The notes under the pieces: model-generated
Seen by the model: the letters and a program-made list of their open reading frames with translations, nothing else
Told to the model about the DNA's origin: nothing
Databases searched by the model: none
Program-made: the position numbers and the translations under genes
Part shown: piece after piece, positions 56,539 to 64,000 of the stretch
Layout: each line of letters opens with the position of its first letter
How positions within the stretch are numbered: the stretch's first letter is position 1
Source: Verrucomicrobiota bacterium
GTDB taxonomy: Bacteria > Verrucomicrobiota > Verrucomicrobiia > Chthoniobacterales > UBA10450
Direction of reading: 5' to 3'
DNA length: 64,000 nt
NCBI GenBank assembly: GCA_003219415.1
Contig: QHOS01000019.1
Location: 1 to 64,000 of the forward strand

Positions 56539-57309
56539 TCACCCGTCTTCGCCACGTCTACTGCGGACAGGCCGATCCCGGCTCCAGGCTACAATGTCGT
56601 CGAATGTGATTTCGAACTTCCGATTAATCACTCGTGTTCCAGCCACCGCGATTCGGTGCAACAGCCGAATGTGGTACTCGGTTCTTGTTTCGTGCCAGAT
56701 GGGTTTACGGACGAGCTTGAGCGTACCGTCGTCTTCCACAAGAGCGCCCCAATCCACAGGAATCTCCGAATCGCGGAATAACTCCTCAGGCAGAACGAGG
56801 AAATACAAATTGGCGCAGCGATAGCGAAGTAACTTGTCGAATTTGGTGCAATCATAGAGGCGATTTTGCAGGACACGCAGCTCACGTAAAAGTCGCGCGT
56901 AACCGCGGTGGCCGACTGCGGTGAAATCAGGCAAATCGAATTCGGGAAATAGGGAATCGCCGTTCCGCAGGTTCGGGTAATGTGCGCGGAGGCGCTGTTC
57001 GAGAGTCTGGCGGCGCTGGGAAATCGTTTCGAGTCGCTGCCGGGCCGCTTCGCTCTGACAATTATCTCGCCGCAAATCGCAGAGCGCCTGTTTACACTCA
57101 AAGATCGCTATCGATCCAACCTGCTTAGGCGCCAATCGATACGCGGTGACATCGGCACGATACCGGCAGTTTGGCAGACTCACTTCCATCGCGCACGCGG
57201 AATAACCTTGGGCTTGTGCCCACAGAAATGCCAGCCGCTTCAACCGAGCGTGTCTCTCAGTTTCGCCGTGTTTTATTCCCGCAGCCATCTCGCGAGCTCG
57301 CGTGCCCAA
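56539..57309 (-). CDS. Uncharacterised protein with PD-(D/E)XK-nuclease-like N-terminal region (alternative start 57288)
   Basis: MEVSLPNCRYRADVTAYRLAPKQVGSIAIFECKQALCDLRRDN: E...D...E-x-K spacing. Confidence 0.5.
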   Translation of the reverse strand: MGTRAREMAAGIKHGETERHARLKRLAFLWAQAQGYSACAMEVSLPNCRYRADVTAYRLAPKQVGSIAIFECKQALCDLRRDNCQSEAARQRLETISQRRQTLEQRLRAHYPNLRNGDSLFPEFDLPDFTAVGHRGYARLLRELRVLQNRLYDCTKFDKLLRYRCANLYFLVLPEELFRDSEIPVDWGALVEDDGTLKLVRKPIWHETRTEYHIRLLHRIAVAGTRVINRKFEITFDDIVAWSRDRPVRSRRGEDG

Positions 57310-58259
57310 TAGGTGACAATAATATCGGCCCCAGCTCGCTTAAGAGCAGTCATGATCTCAATTACGGCGTCGCGTTCGTTGAGGAAGCCTTTCTCGACGG
57401 CGGACTTGACCATTGCATACTCGCCGCTCACATGATAAACGGCGGTCGGTTTTCGAAACCGCTCGCGGACTCGCCACAAAATGTCCATGTAGGGCAAGGC
57501 AGGTTTTACCATCACAATGTCCGCTCCTTCGTCGACATCCAGTGCTACCTCACGCAAGGCTTCATTCGCGTTGGCAAAATCCATCTGATAAGAGCGCCGG
57601 TCGCCGAACTGGGGCGGGCTCTCGGCAGCCTCGCGAAATGGCCCGTAGAAAGCCGACGCGAATTTCGCCGCGTAACTCATAATCGACGTTTGGTCGAAGC
57701 CTCGCTCATCGAGCGCCTCGCGAATCGCACCGACCCGACCGTCCATCATGTCGCTCGGTGCCACGATGTCCGCACCAGCTGCAGCGTGAGAGAGCGCCGT
57801 CTTCACCAACAACTCGACAGTCTCGTCGTTGAGAACGTGGAAATGATCTCCGTCGATGCGTGTCACACCACAGTGCCCATGACTCATGTACTCACACAGG
57901 CAGACATCGGTGATGGTGACAAGCTCTGGACATTTTGATTTTATGGCCCTCAATGCTTTTTGGACGATTCCGTCTTCGGCATAGGCGCCGCTGGCCTGTT
58001 CGTCTTTTTGTTCTGGAATCCCGAAAAGCAAAATCGCTTGGAGCCCAAGGTCCCGAGCAGCGCGCGCGTCATCGGCAACTTCCTTGGCAGATAACTGAAA
58101 AACCCCGGGCATACTGGCGATCAGCCGGCGCTGCTGCACTTTTTCACTTACAAACAGCGGCAAAACAAAATCGTGAACGCTCAAATGTGTCTCGCGAGCG
58201 AGATTTCGCAGAGCAGGCGAACGCCGCAACCGACGCGGGCGATGCACGAGTTTTCTCAC
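57273..58259 (-). CDS. hemB: Delta-aminolevulinic acid dehydratase
   Basis: ITDVCLCEYMSHGHCGV, ADIVAPSDMMDGRVGAIREALD, IMSYAAKFASAFYGPFREA, RRSYQMDFANANEALREV, MVKPALPYMDI. Confidence 0.97.
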   Translation of the reverse strand: MRKLVHRPRRLRRSPALRNLARETHLSVHDFVLPLFVSEKVQQRRLIASMPGVFQLSAKEVADDARAARDLGLQAILLFGIPEQKDEQASGAYAEDGIVQKALRAIKSKCPELVTITDVCLCEYMSHGHCGVTRIDGDHFHVLNDETVELLVKTALSHAAAGADIVAPSDMMDGRVGAIREALDERGFDQTSIMSYAAKFASAFYGPFREAAESPPQFGDRRSYQMDFANANEALREVALDVDEGADIVMVKPALPYMDILWRVRERFRKPTAVYHVSGEYAMVKSAVEKGFLNERDAVIEIMTALKRAGADIIVTYWARELARWLRE

Positions 58260-58357
58260 AACGCGACGCTACGCGTTGCGAAAGTGAGCCGCAAGCAGGC
58301 AGGAACCGGGTTATTCAACTGCCGCCCCTGATGAATGGGCCGCGTGCTTGACGGCGC

Positions 58358-59131
58358 GTGACGTTAGGTGTCTGCATCTTAATCGTGGCGCGCGGCTCGG
58401 ATTATTTGTTGGTCGATATCAGCAATTCATATACAAAATTTGCCTTTGCATCGACAAGGCGAGTTTTAGCTCCTACGCGGTTCCCTACCAGCGAGCTTTC
58501 AAGCGGCGTGGTCGCACGATTCCTCGGGAAACGAAATGTAAAGAAGCTGGTTGTCTCTTCGGTAGTGCCCGCGAAGAACTCGGCAATTTTGAGGGCCGCA
58601 GCAAAAGTGAATGTGCTTTGGCTGGATTGGAAGCTGAAGCTGGGTGTCGATATTGATTATCCGAAACCACAATCGATTGGTGCGGATCGGTTGGCGAACG
58701 CTGCGGCGGTGACAGCCCTTCACGGCTTTCCCGCAATCGTAGTGGATTTCGGCACGGCTGTGACCTTTGACATCGTCTCTGGACGCCGGGCTTACATTGG
58801 CGGTGTGATTGCGCCAGGGCTTGAAGCAATGACTAATTTTCTTTATCGGCGAACGGCACTCCTCCCGGAGCTTTCATTGAAAGAACCGCGACGCGCAGTC
58901 GGTAAATCGACAATCCAGGCGATGTTGTCGGGAGCCGTGTTCGGCTATCGCGGATTGGTTCGCGAAATCCTGGCGCAAGTTAGAGCAGAGCAGTTTTCGC
59001 ATAAGAAAGTTCATGTCGTCGCGACCGGTGGCTACGCGCGCCTAATCGCGCGACGATTGCCGGAGATCGATGTGGTTCATCCGAACCTTACTCTGGAAGG
59101 ATTGCGAATTGTGGCCAACCTCAATGACTGA
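58358..59131 (+). CDS. coaX: Type III pantothenate kinase
   Basis: YLLVDISNSYTKFAF, GADRLANAAAV, VVDFGTAVTFDIVSGRRAYIGGVIAPGLEAMTNFLYRRTALLPEL, VHVVATGGYARLIARR. Confidence 0.93.
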   Translation: MTLGVCILIVARGSDYLLVDISNSYTKFAFASTRRVLAPTRFPTSELSSGVVARFLGKRNVKKLVVSSVVPAKNSAILRAAAKVNVLWLDWKLKLGVDIDYPKPQSIGADRLANAAAVTALHGFPAIVVDFGTAVTFDIVSGRRAYIGGVIAPGLEAMTNFLYRRTALLPELSLKEPRRAVGKSTIQAMLSGAVFGYRGLVREILAQVRAEQFSHKKVHVVATGGYARLIARRLPEIDVVHPNLTLEGLRIVANLND

Positions 59132-59262
59132 TTCACGACCGTGCAGGGTGGTCGGGCCCTGTATTCTTGCGTTTAATTTTTCCGAAGGGAACTGAAAAAT
59201 CGACTCACGGGAGCAACTTTCCACTTGTCAGACGCGCTGAATAGGGTTTCAATCGCTACTTC

Positions 59263-62200
59263 ATGAGAGTCTGGGGGATGGCGGCGATCGCCGCGCTGGT
59301 GCTTAGGTTATTCGCCGCGGATTCGTTTGGAGCGGAAAATGTCGCCCCGACGAAAGCGGAGCTGGAGGAAATGTACAACGCTGCGTTCCGGGCGTTCGAT
59401 TCTGGCAAATTCGCGGAAGCGCTAAAACAACTCGATGGCATCGATGCCCGCCAACCTGATCTTGCCGCGTCAAAGAACCTTCGCGGCGTGATCCAGATGC
59501 GCCAGGGTAACTACGATCAGGCGGAAGCGGCACTACAGGATGCAGCCCGGATCGATCCAAAGTTCTGGAACGCGCGCTTCAATCTGGCGGAAATCCCGTT
59601 TCTGAGAAAAGATTGGCCGGAAGCGCGCAAGCGCTTCGAACAACTCCTTTCCAGTGGTGAATCGGATCTGGCGAAAGAAGCTTCGCAGCTGATTCAATAC
59701 AAAATTCTGCTCACGTACCTCCTCGAGGGGAAAGAAGACATGGTCGACTCTATTCAGGCCAAATTGGAGCTTTCGCCTGATACGCCAGCCGTTGACTATG
59801 TGAAGGCGGCCGTTGCGCTTAAACAGAAGAATCAAAAAGAAGCCAAAGATTGGATCGGCGTCGCGGAAAAGAACTTTTCACCGCAACTAAACAAGCTTTT
59901 CGCCGAATCACTTTACGAAGTTGGGTGGCTGGAAAAGCCAGCTGGCGAAGCGCGACCTTCGTTGCCGCTCATGACAGCCGCTGAGCGCTCTGAAAAAACG
60001 AAGGCCACCGCCCGCGCAAAGTTCGAGCAGGCACAGCAAGCGCTGCGGCAGCGCGATTTGACGGCAGCGCTCAAACTGATCGATGAAGCGGATAAGGCAG
60101 ATCCGAATCAGGCGTCGACGATTAATTTACGCGGCGAGATTCTGGCGCAGCAGGAACAGTTCGACCAGGCCGAAGCGGCATTTAAGAAGGCAGCGAAGCT
60201 GGATCCGAAACTTCGCGAGGCACAATACAATCTGGCGCAAATTCCCTTTAAGAAGAAGGAGTATGCAAAAGCGCGGGACCGTTTCGAGACGTTGTACAAG
60301 CGCACTCCTGGAGGCGATAAAAATCAAGCGGCAGAACTTATCAAATTCAAGATCTACATGACGCTTTTGCTCGAAGGAAAAGAGAGCCGCGCACACGCGA
60401 TGATGGACGAGTTTCAATTTACCGGGGATACGCCCGCACTCTATTACGCCCAGGCAGCTTGGGAATTTCAACATAACAATCCAGAGAAGGCCTCGGATTG
60501 GACTGCTTCGGCGAATAAGATTTATTCGTCGGCACTCAACAGCGTTTTTGCGGACGCTTTTTACGATGTTGGTTGGATGCAAAGGCCAGCAGCTGCGACC
60601 ATGCCGACACCCGCGTTTGACACAGCCCAGGCTGAGGGGAGTCCAGCAGTCGAGCCGAGTCCCATTCCGGACAAGGTTTTCGCTGCAAATAGCCAAAGTG
60701 ACACCTCGAAGGGTGAAGGGCTGGCTTTGGGCTCAACGGTGAACGCGCCTGGGGCTGGACTGGATATCGCCGGCACTGGAACAGCTGCGCAGACTTCCAT
60801 CTCTGCATCGAACGAGTCGGCTTCGGGAACAGGCTCGCAGCCTGAGCATCCGGCATCGGCATTGTCCTCAGCTGGCAGCGAATCCACGGCTGCGGCGTCG
60901 CCCGCTGAGTCACCGCAGACATCGCCCGCTTCCACGGAGCAAAATGATCAGACGGCTGTTGCCCAAACGAGCGTTTCCCCGAGTCCCGCCGCAGAAGTCA
61001 TGCCTGTCAAAGTTGCGTCGTCCAGCATTCTGGCGAAAGGCAGAATGTGGCTTGTAGGCGGACTACTTTTAGCGGCGCTGCTCATCCTCGCCTGGGTGAT
61101 CGTGCCTACCCTTCGCCGTCGTTATGCCTTTGATGTGCCAAGTTACCCGCGAGCCCCCTCTGCTGCCGCGCCTGCTCTGTTTAAGCCGAAAGCGGCGTCG
61201 GCATCGCCGCAAAAGAAGACTTTGCAGGGCAACGGCTTTGTCGGAGGGCCCCGTCAGATTTCGCTACAATTGAAGGCATCGAAACTAGCATTGCGACATA
61301 GCGCTGTTCCTTCGCGCGACCTGAGCGGTGGTTTTGATCTGACCAAAGGCATGAGAGCAAAGCCGTCACGAGACTCAGCCGCTCAGACGGAAGAGCCAAG
61401 TCCCGGGGTATCGCTTATTGGCTCAGCTATGGGATCAGAGGCTGAATCATTCGTCGGGTCAGTTGTCGAACAAGCGGCAGAGAACGGAGAAAGCTTGCAT
61501 ACGGATACTCCGCAGAAGCCTGAGATGGCCGCGGTTTTAGCGATCAACGAATTGACCGAGGTCACTGCGACAGCGCCGCAAGCGACGGTTGAGATTCCCG
61601 AAAGCGTTGAGGAAATCACATGGCCTGCAGATGAGGCGAGCGAAGTGTTCGACGGCGCGATTGAAAACGCATCGTTTCCTGAGGAGCCTGCCGAGATCCC
61701 ACCAGATACAGGAGTCGCATTGCCTGCGGTGACAACATTGACAGAGCTTCCCGTTGAATCGATCAGCCTGGAGCCAACAATGCCCGATCAAACAGTTTCG
61801 CCTGTGATTCCTACCCCAGTGCTCGCAAGGGCTGCTATGCTCCCCTCTGATTCACCGCCAAAGGCCGCTTCCGCAGAGCCTGTATTTTCGCAAACAACAA
61901 CACCCGCAATCATGCCTGAAACAACTCAAACCCCAACCGCTCCCGCAAACAAAGCCCCGGCCCCGCCGATGGCAAAACCACAACAACCGCCTGCCGTGAT
62001 GCAAACATCCGTGCAGCTTACCTTCTCGTTCGAGATCGCAGCCATGCAGTTGACATCCAGTTTTAAAATGGGCGCTCTCAAGGTGCGTCCCATATCGAAG
62101 CTGGTAACGATGCGGTTGCCTTCGGCTCAGCAGCCTCAGTCCGCTCTGAATTTGCAGGTCAGTTTCGAAATCGCAAAGATTCAGCCCGCCGCAGGAGCGC

Positions 62201-62580
62201 TCGGCAGGATTCGAATGGTTCCGTCGCAACAGCAGAGACCCACTCCGGGCGGTTTGCCGTCATTCGCAGTTGCGGGATTACAGGTGGTTCCCAATTCTGA
62301 GACCGCACCAGTCCAACTCACACCCTCGCAACAGGGACGAGCGTCCGTCCTCATCACGGTTCCGTTCCAGATTACCACACTTGAGTTTGCGCCCTCTCTC
62401 GAAATAGCATCCGTCATCCTAAACTCGAACTCCAAGCAGGTGGCTGTTCAGTTGCCGGGCGCCGGGCCGACCCCGGTTGAAGGCGCGCCAATGTTTGAGA
62501 TCGCAAACCTGGAGTTAGGTGAAGGCGGCGAGATCGGCATGATGCATCTGAACCCGGTTAGCGCGCCAAAGCGCGCCTGA
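59263..62580 (+). CDS. Large TPR protein with duplicated TPR module, single TM and repetitive C-terminal region
   Basis: Signal-like N-terminus, TPRs (GNYDQAEAALQDAARIDPKFWNARFNLAEIPF; EQFDQAEAAFKKAAKLDPKLREAQYNLAQIPF), TM WLVGGLLLAALLILAWVIVP, C-terminal FEIA repeats. Confidence 0.8.
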   Translation: MRVWGMAAIAALVLRLFAADSFGAENVAPTKAELEEMYNAAFRAFDSGKFAEALKQLDGIDARQPDLAASKNLRGVIQMRQGNYDQAEAALQDAARIDPKFWNARFNLAEIPFLRKDWPEARKRFEQLLSSGESDLAKEASQLIQYKILLTYLLEGKEDMVDSIQAKLELSPDTPAVDYVKAAVALKQKNQKEAKDWIGVAEKNFSPQLNKLFAESLYEVGWLEKPAGEARPSLPLMTAAERSEKTKATARAKFEQAQQALRQRDLTAALKLIDEADKADPNQASTINLRGEILAQQEQFDQAEAAFKKAAKLDPKLREAQYNLAQIPFKKKEYAKARDRFETLYKRTPGGDKNQAAELIKFKIYMTLLLEGKESRAHAMMDEFQFTGDTPALYYAQAAWEFQHNNPEKASDWTASANKIYSSALNSVFADAFYDVGWMQRPAAATMPTPAFDTAQAEGSPAVEPSPIPDKVFAANSQSDTSKGEGLALGSTVNAPGAGLDIAGTGTAAQTSISASNESASGTGSQPEHPASALSSAGSESTAAASPAESPQTSPASTEQNDQTAVAQTSVSPSPAAEVMPVKVASSSILAKGRMWLVGGLLLAALLILAWVIVPTLRRRYAFDVPSYPRAPSAAAPALFKPKAASASPQKKTLQGNGFVGGPRQISLQLKASKLALRHSAVPSRDLSGGFDLTKGMRAKPSRDSAAQTEEPSPGVSLIGSAMGSEAESFVGSVVEQAAENGESLHTDTPQKPEMAAVLAINELTEVTATAPQATVEIPESVEEITWPADEASEVFDGAIENASFPEEPAEIPPDTGVALPAVTTLTELPVESISLEPTMPDQTVSPVIPTPVLARAAMLPSDSPPKAASAEPVFSQTTTPAIMPETTQTPTAPANKAPAPPMAKPQQPPAVMQTSVQLTFSFEIAAMQLTSSFKMGALKVRPISKLVTMRLPSAQQPQSALNLQVSFEIAKIQPAAGALGRIRMVPSQQQRPTPGGLPSFAVAGLQVVPNSETAPVQLTPSQQGRASVLITVPFQITTLEFAPSLEIASVILNSNSKQVAVQLPGAGPTPVEGAPMFEIANLELGEGGEIGMMHLNPVSAPKRA

Positions 62581-62623
62581 CCTAGACGAAGGTTCTTTGT
62601 CGGAAGAAGACGGCTTGCGCAGC

Positions 62624-63724
62624 TCAGCGCCAGTTTAGCGAACGCAGTTGTTTCGGAAGAAACATTCCGTTCTTTCGAACTAGCTTACCGTCGAAATAGA
62701 TTTCTCCGCCGCCGTATTCCGGGCGTTGAATGCTTACGATATCCCAGTGCACCTGGCTTCGGTTTCCATTGTCTGCTTCTTCGTAGGCTTGCCCTGGAGT
62801 AAAATGAAACGAGCCGGCGATTTTTTCATCAAACAAAATGTCCCGCATCGGATGTAAAATACGCGGATTAAATCCGAGTGAAAATTCGCCGATGTAGCGT
62901 GCACCCGGATCTGAATCGAGAATCTTGTTCAGTTTTTTGGTTTCGTTGCTTGTCGCGTCAACTATTTTTCCGTTTTTGAATTCGAGACGGATGCCATCGA
63001 AGGCGATTCCCTGATAAATGCTTGGCGCGTTAAACGTCACGTGGCCTTCGACTGAATCTCTCACGGGGCAACTGAACACCTCACCATCGGGGATATTGCG
63101 ATCGCCACCGCAGATCACGGCTGGAATCCCCTTCTTGCTAAAACGGAGATCGGTGCCGCGACCTTTGATTTCGACTCGATCCGTCTTTTCCATCAAACGA
63201 TGGAGCGCCTTCATGCCCGGTAGAAGCTTCCGATAATCCAGCGTGCAGACTTCGAAATAGAAATCCTCAAAGGCCTCGGTGCTCATTCCTGCAAGCTGTG
63301 CCATGGACGGCGTGGGCCAGCGCAGGACTACCCACTTGGTCTTTTTGACTCGCTGATCCTGTACCGACCGCATTTTCCTGGCGATCAATTTCATTGTCTC
63401 CGGCGGCACATCGGAGAGTTCGGTGACGTTGTTGCTGCCTCGCACTGCGATATACGCATCCATTTTTTTCATTCGCGCCAGTTCGTGGCCTGCTGTGAGA
63501 TTTAGCTGTCTGTCAGAGGCTTCCAGCGCGAGAGCGCGGTTTACCCGGACGTGATAGGTCTGGGCAAATGGCACTCCGCCCGCTTTCCGCGCCGCGCGTA
63601 CCAGCGCGATGGTCATTTCGTCAGGAATATCGAATGCCTCAATGAGAACCGTTTCATTACGCTTGAGACGGATAGAATATTCCACCAGAAGTTTCGCGAG
63701 TTTATCAAACCGGGCGTCGTGCAT
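62624..63724 (-). CDS. Aminopeptidase, M29-like
   Basis: Family layout with [85 protein letters not shown]. Confidence 0.85.
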   Translation of the reverse strand: MHDARFDKLAKLLVEYSIRLKRNETVLIEAFDIPDEMTIALVRAARKAGGVPFAQTYHVRVNRALALEASDRQLNLTAGHELARMKKMDAYIAVRGSNNVTELSDVPPETMKLIARKMRSVQDQRVKKTKWVVLRWPTPSMAQLAGMSTEAFEDFYFEVCTLDYRKLLPGMKALHRLMEKTDRVEIKGRGTDLRFSKKGIPAVICGGDRNIPDGEVFSCPVRDSVEGHVTFNAPSIYQGIAFDGIRLEFKNGKIVDATSNETKKLNKILDSDPGARYIGEFSLGFNPRILHPMRDILFDEKIAGSFHFTPGQAYEEADNGNRSQVHWDIVSIQRPEYGGGEIYFDGKLVRKNGMFLPKQLRSLNWR

Positions 63725-63770
63725 AGGCTCTTATCATTCCACCAGCATCGCCGGACGCAACCGGCTGATG

Positions 63771-64000
63771 CTACGCGCTTCGGATAAATTTCGCTGCGAA
63801 AGCGCCATCGAGCCCGTCTTGAAAGGGAAGCGAACGCTTTTGCCCTTCGAGGCGCAGGATGGACGCGCTGGTGAGAGCTCGCTGCACGACTTGCTCGTTC
63901 TCTTCCGGCTCAAGGCTGCATGTGCCGTAAACGAGTGTGCCCTTCTGCTTTAATAGCGGAACGAGCGCGCAAATAATTTCGAGTTGCCGCTGTTGCATGC
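63771..64000 (-). CDS. NOL1/NOP2/Sun family rRNA m5C methyltransferase, C-terminal part (5' end outside window)
   Basis: LEIICALVPLLKQKGTLVYGTCSLEPEENEQVVQRAL contains the GTCSLEPEENE motif of RsmB-like enzymes. Confidence 0.85.
   Translation of the reverse strand, partial: MQQRQLEIICALVPLLKQKGTLVYGTCSLEPEENEQVVQRALTSASILRLEGQKRSLPFQDGLDGAFAAKFIRSA

Overview
The window is a gene-dense, GC-rich bacterial chromosome segment. The gene content (RNase HIII, a hemQ-type heme protein, many TMTC/TPR proteins) suggests a Verrucomicrobiota-like soil bacterium, but that assignment is inference. Most genes are housekeeping: dxs (3' part, running off the left edge and absent from the ORF track), xseB, gcvT-gcvH, chdC/hemQ, tRNA-Ser(GGA), cysS, ispF, an IMPase, yicC-gmk-coaC-coaB, mutY, rnhC, an HU/IHF protein, a hybrid histidine kinase, a GT2 glycosyltransferase, an L,D-transpeptidase, rpsT, pdhABC, dgt, aroD, ribE, nhaA, a fused spermidine-synthase-like protein, a TonB receptor, gpmI, hemB, coaX, an M29 peptidase and a partial rsmB-like gene. 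Three things stand out. (1) There is a dense population of dispersed inverted-repeat elements. Their arms are degenerate short tandem repeats with family-specific unit lengths of 7, 8, 9 or 10 nt. These and other palindromes sit in frame inside conserved proteins (gcvT, cysS, mutY, two TMTC-like genes, possibly a GT39) or supply start and stop codons (mutY/rnhC, aroD, one TMTC gene). This resembles Rickettsia palindromic elements and cyanobacterial STRRs. (2) A 40.9-53.5 kb locus holds five paralogous TMTC-like (GT-C + TPR) membrane proteins of two subtypes, segregated by strand, plus a GT39-like glycosyltransferase. It is a candidate protein O-glycosylation island. (3) An alkaline-phosphatase-fold protein has lost its nucleophile and metal-site signatures and lies head-to-head with an intact gpmI. 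Also notable are an 18-aa Lys-rich small ORF with a Shine-Dalgarno sequence and a terminator, and a 1105-aa TPR protein with a tandemly duplicated module and an unrecognised C-terminal beta-type repeat. No transposase, phage gene, CRISPR array or rRNA gene was seen.
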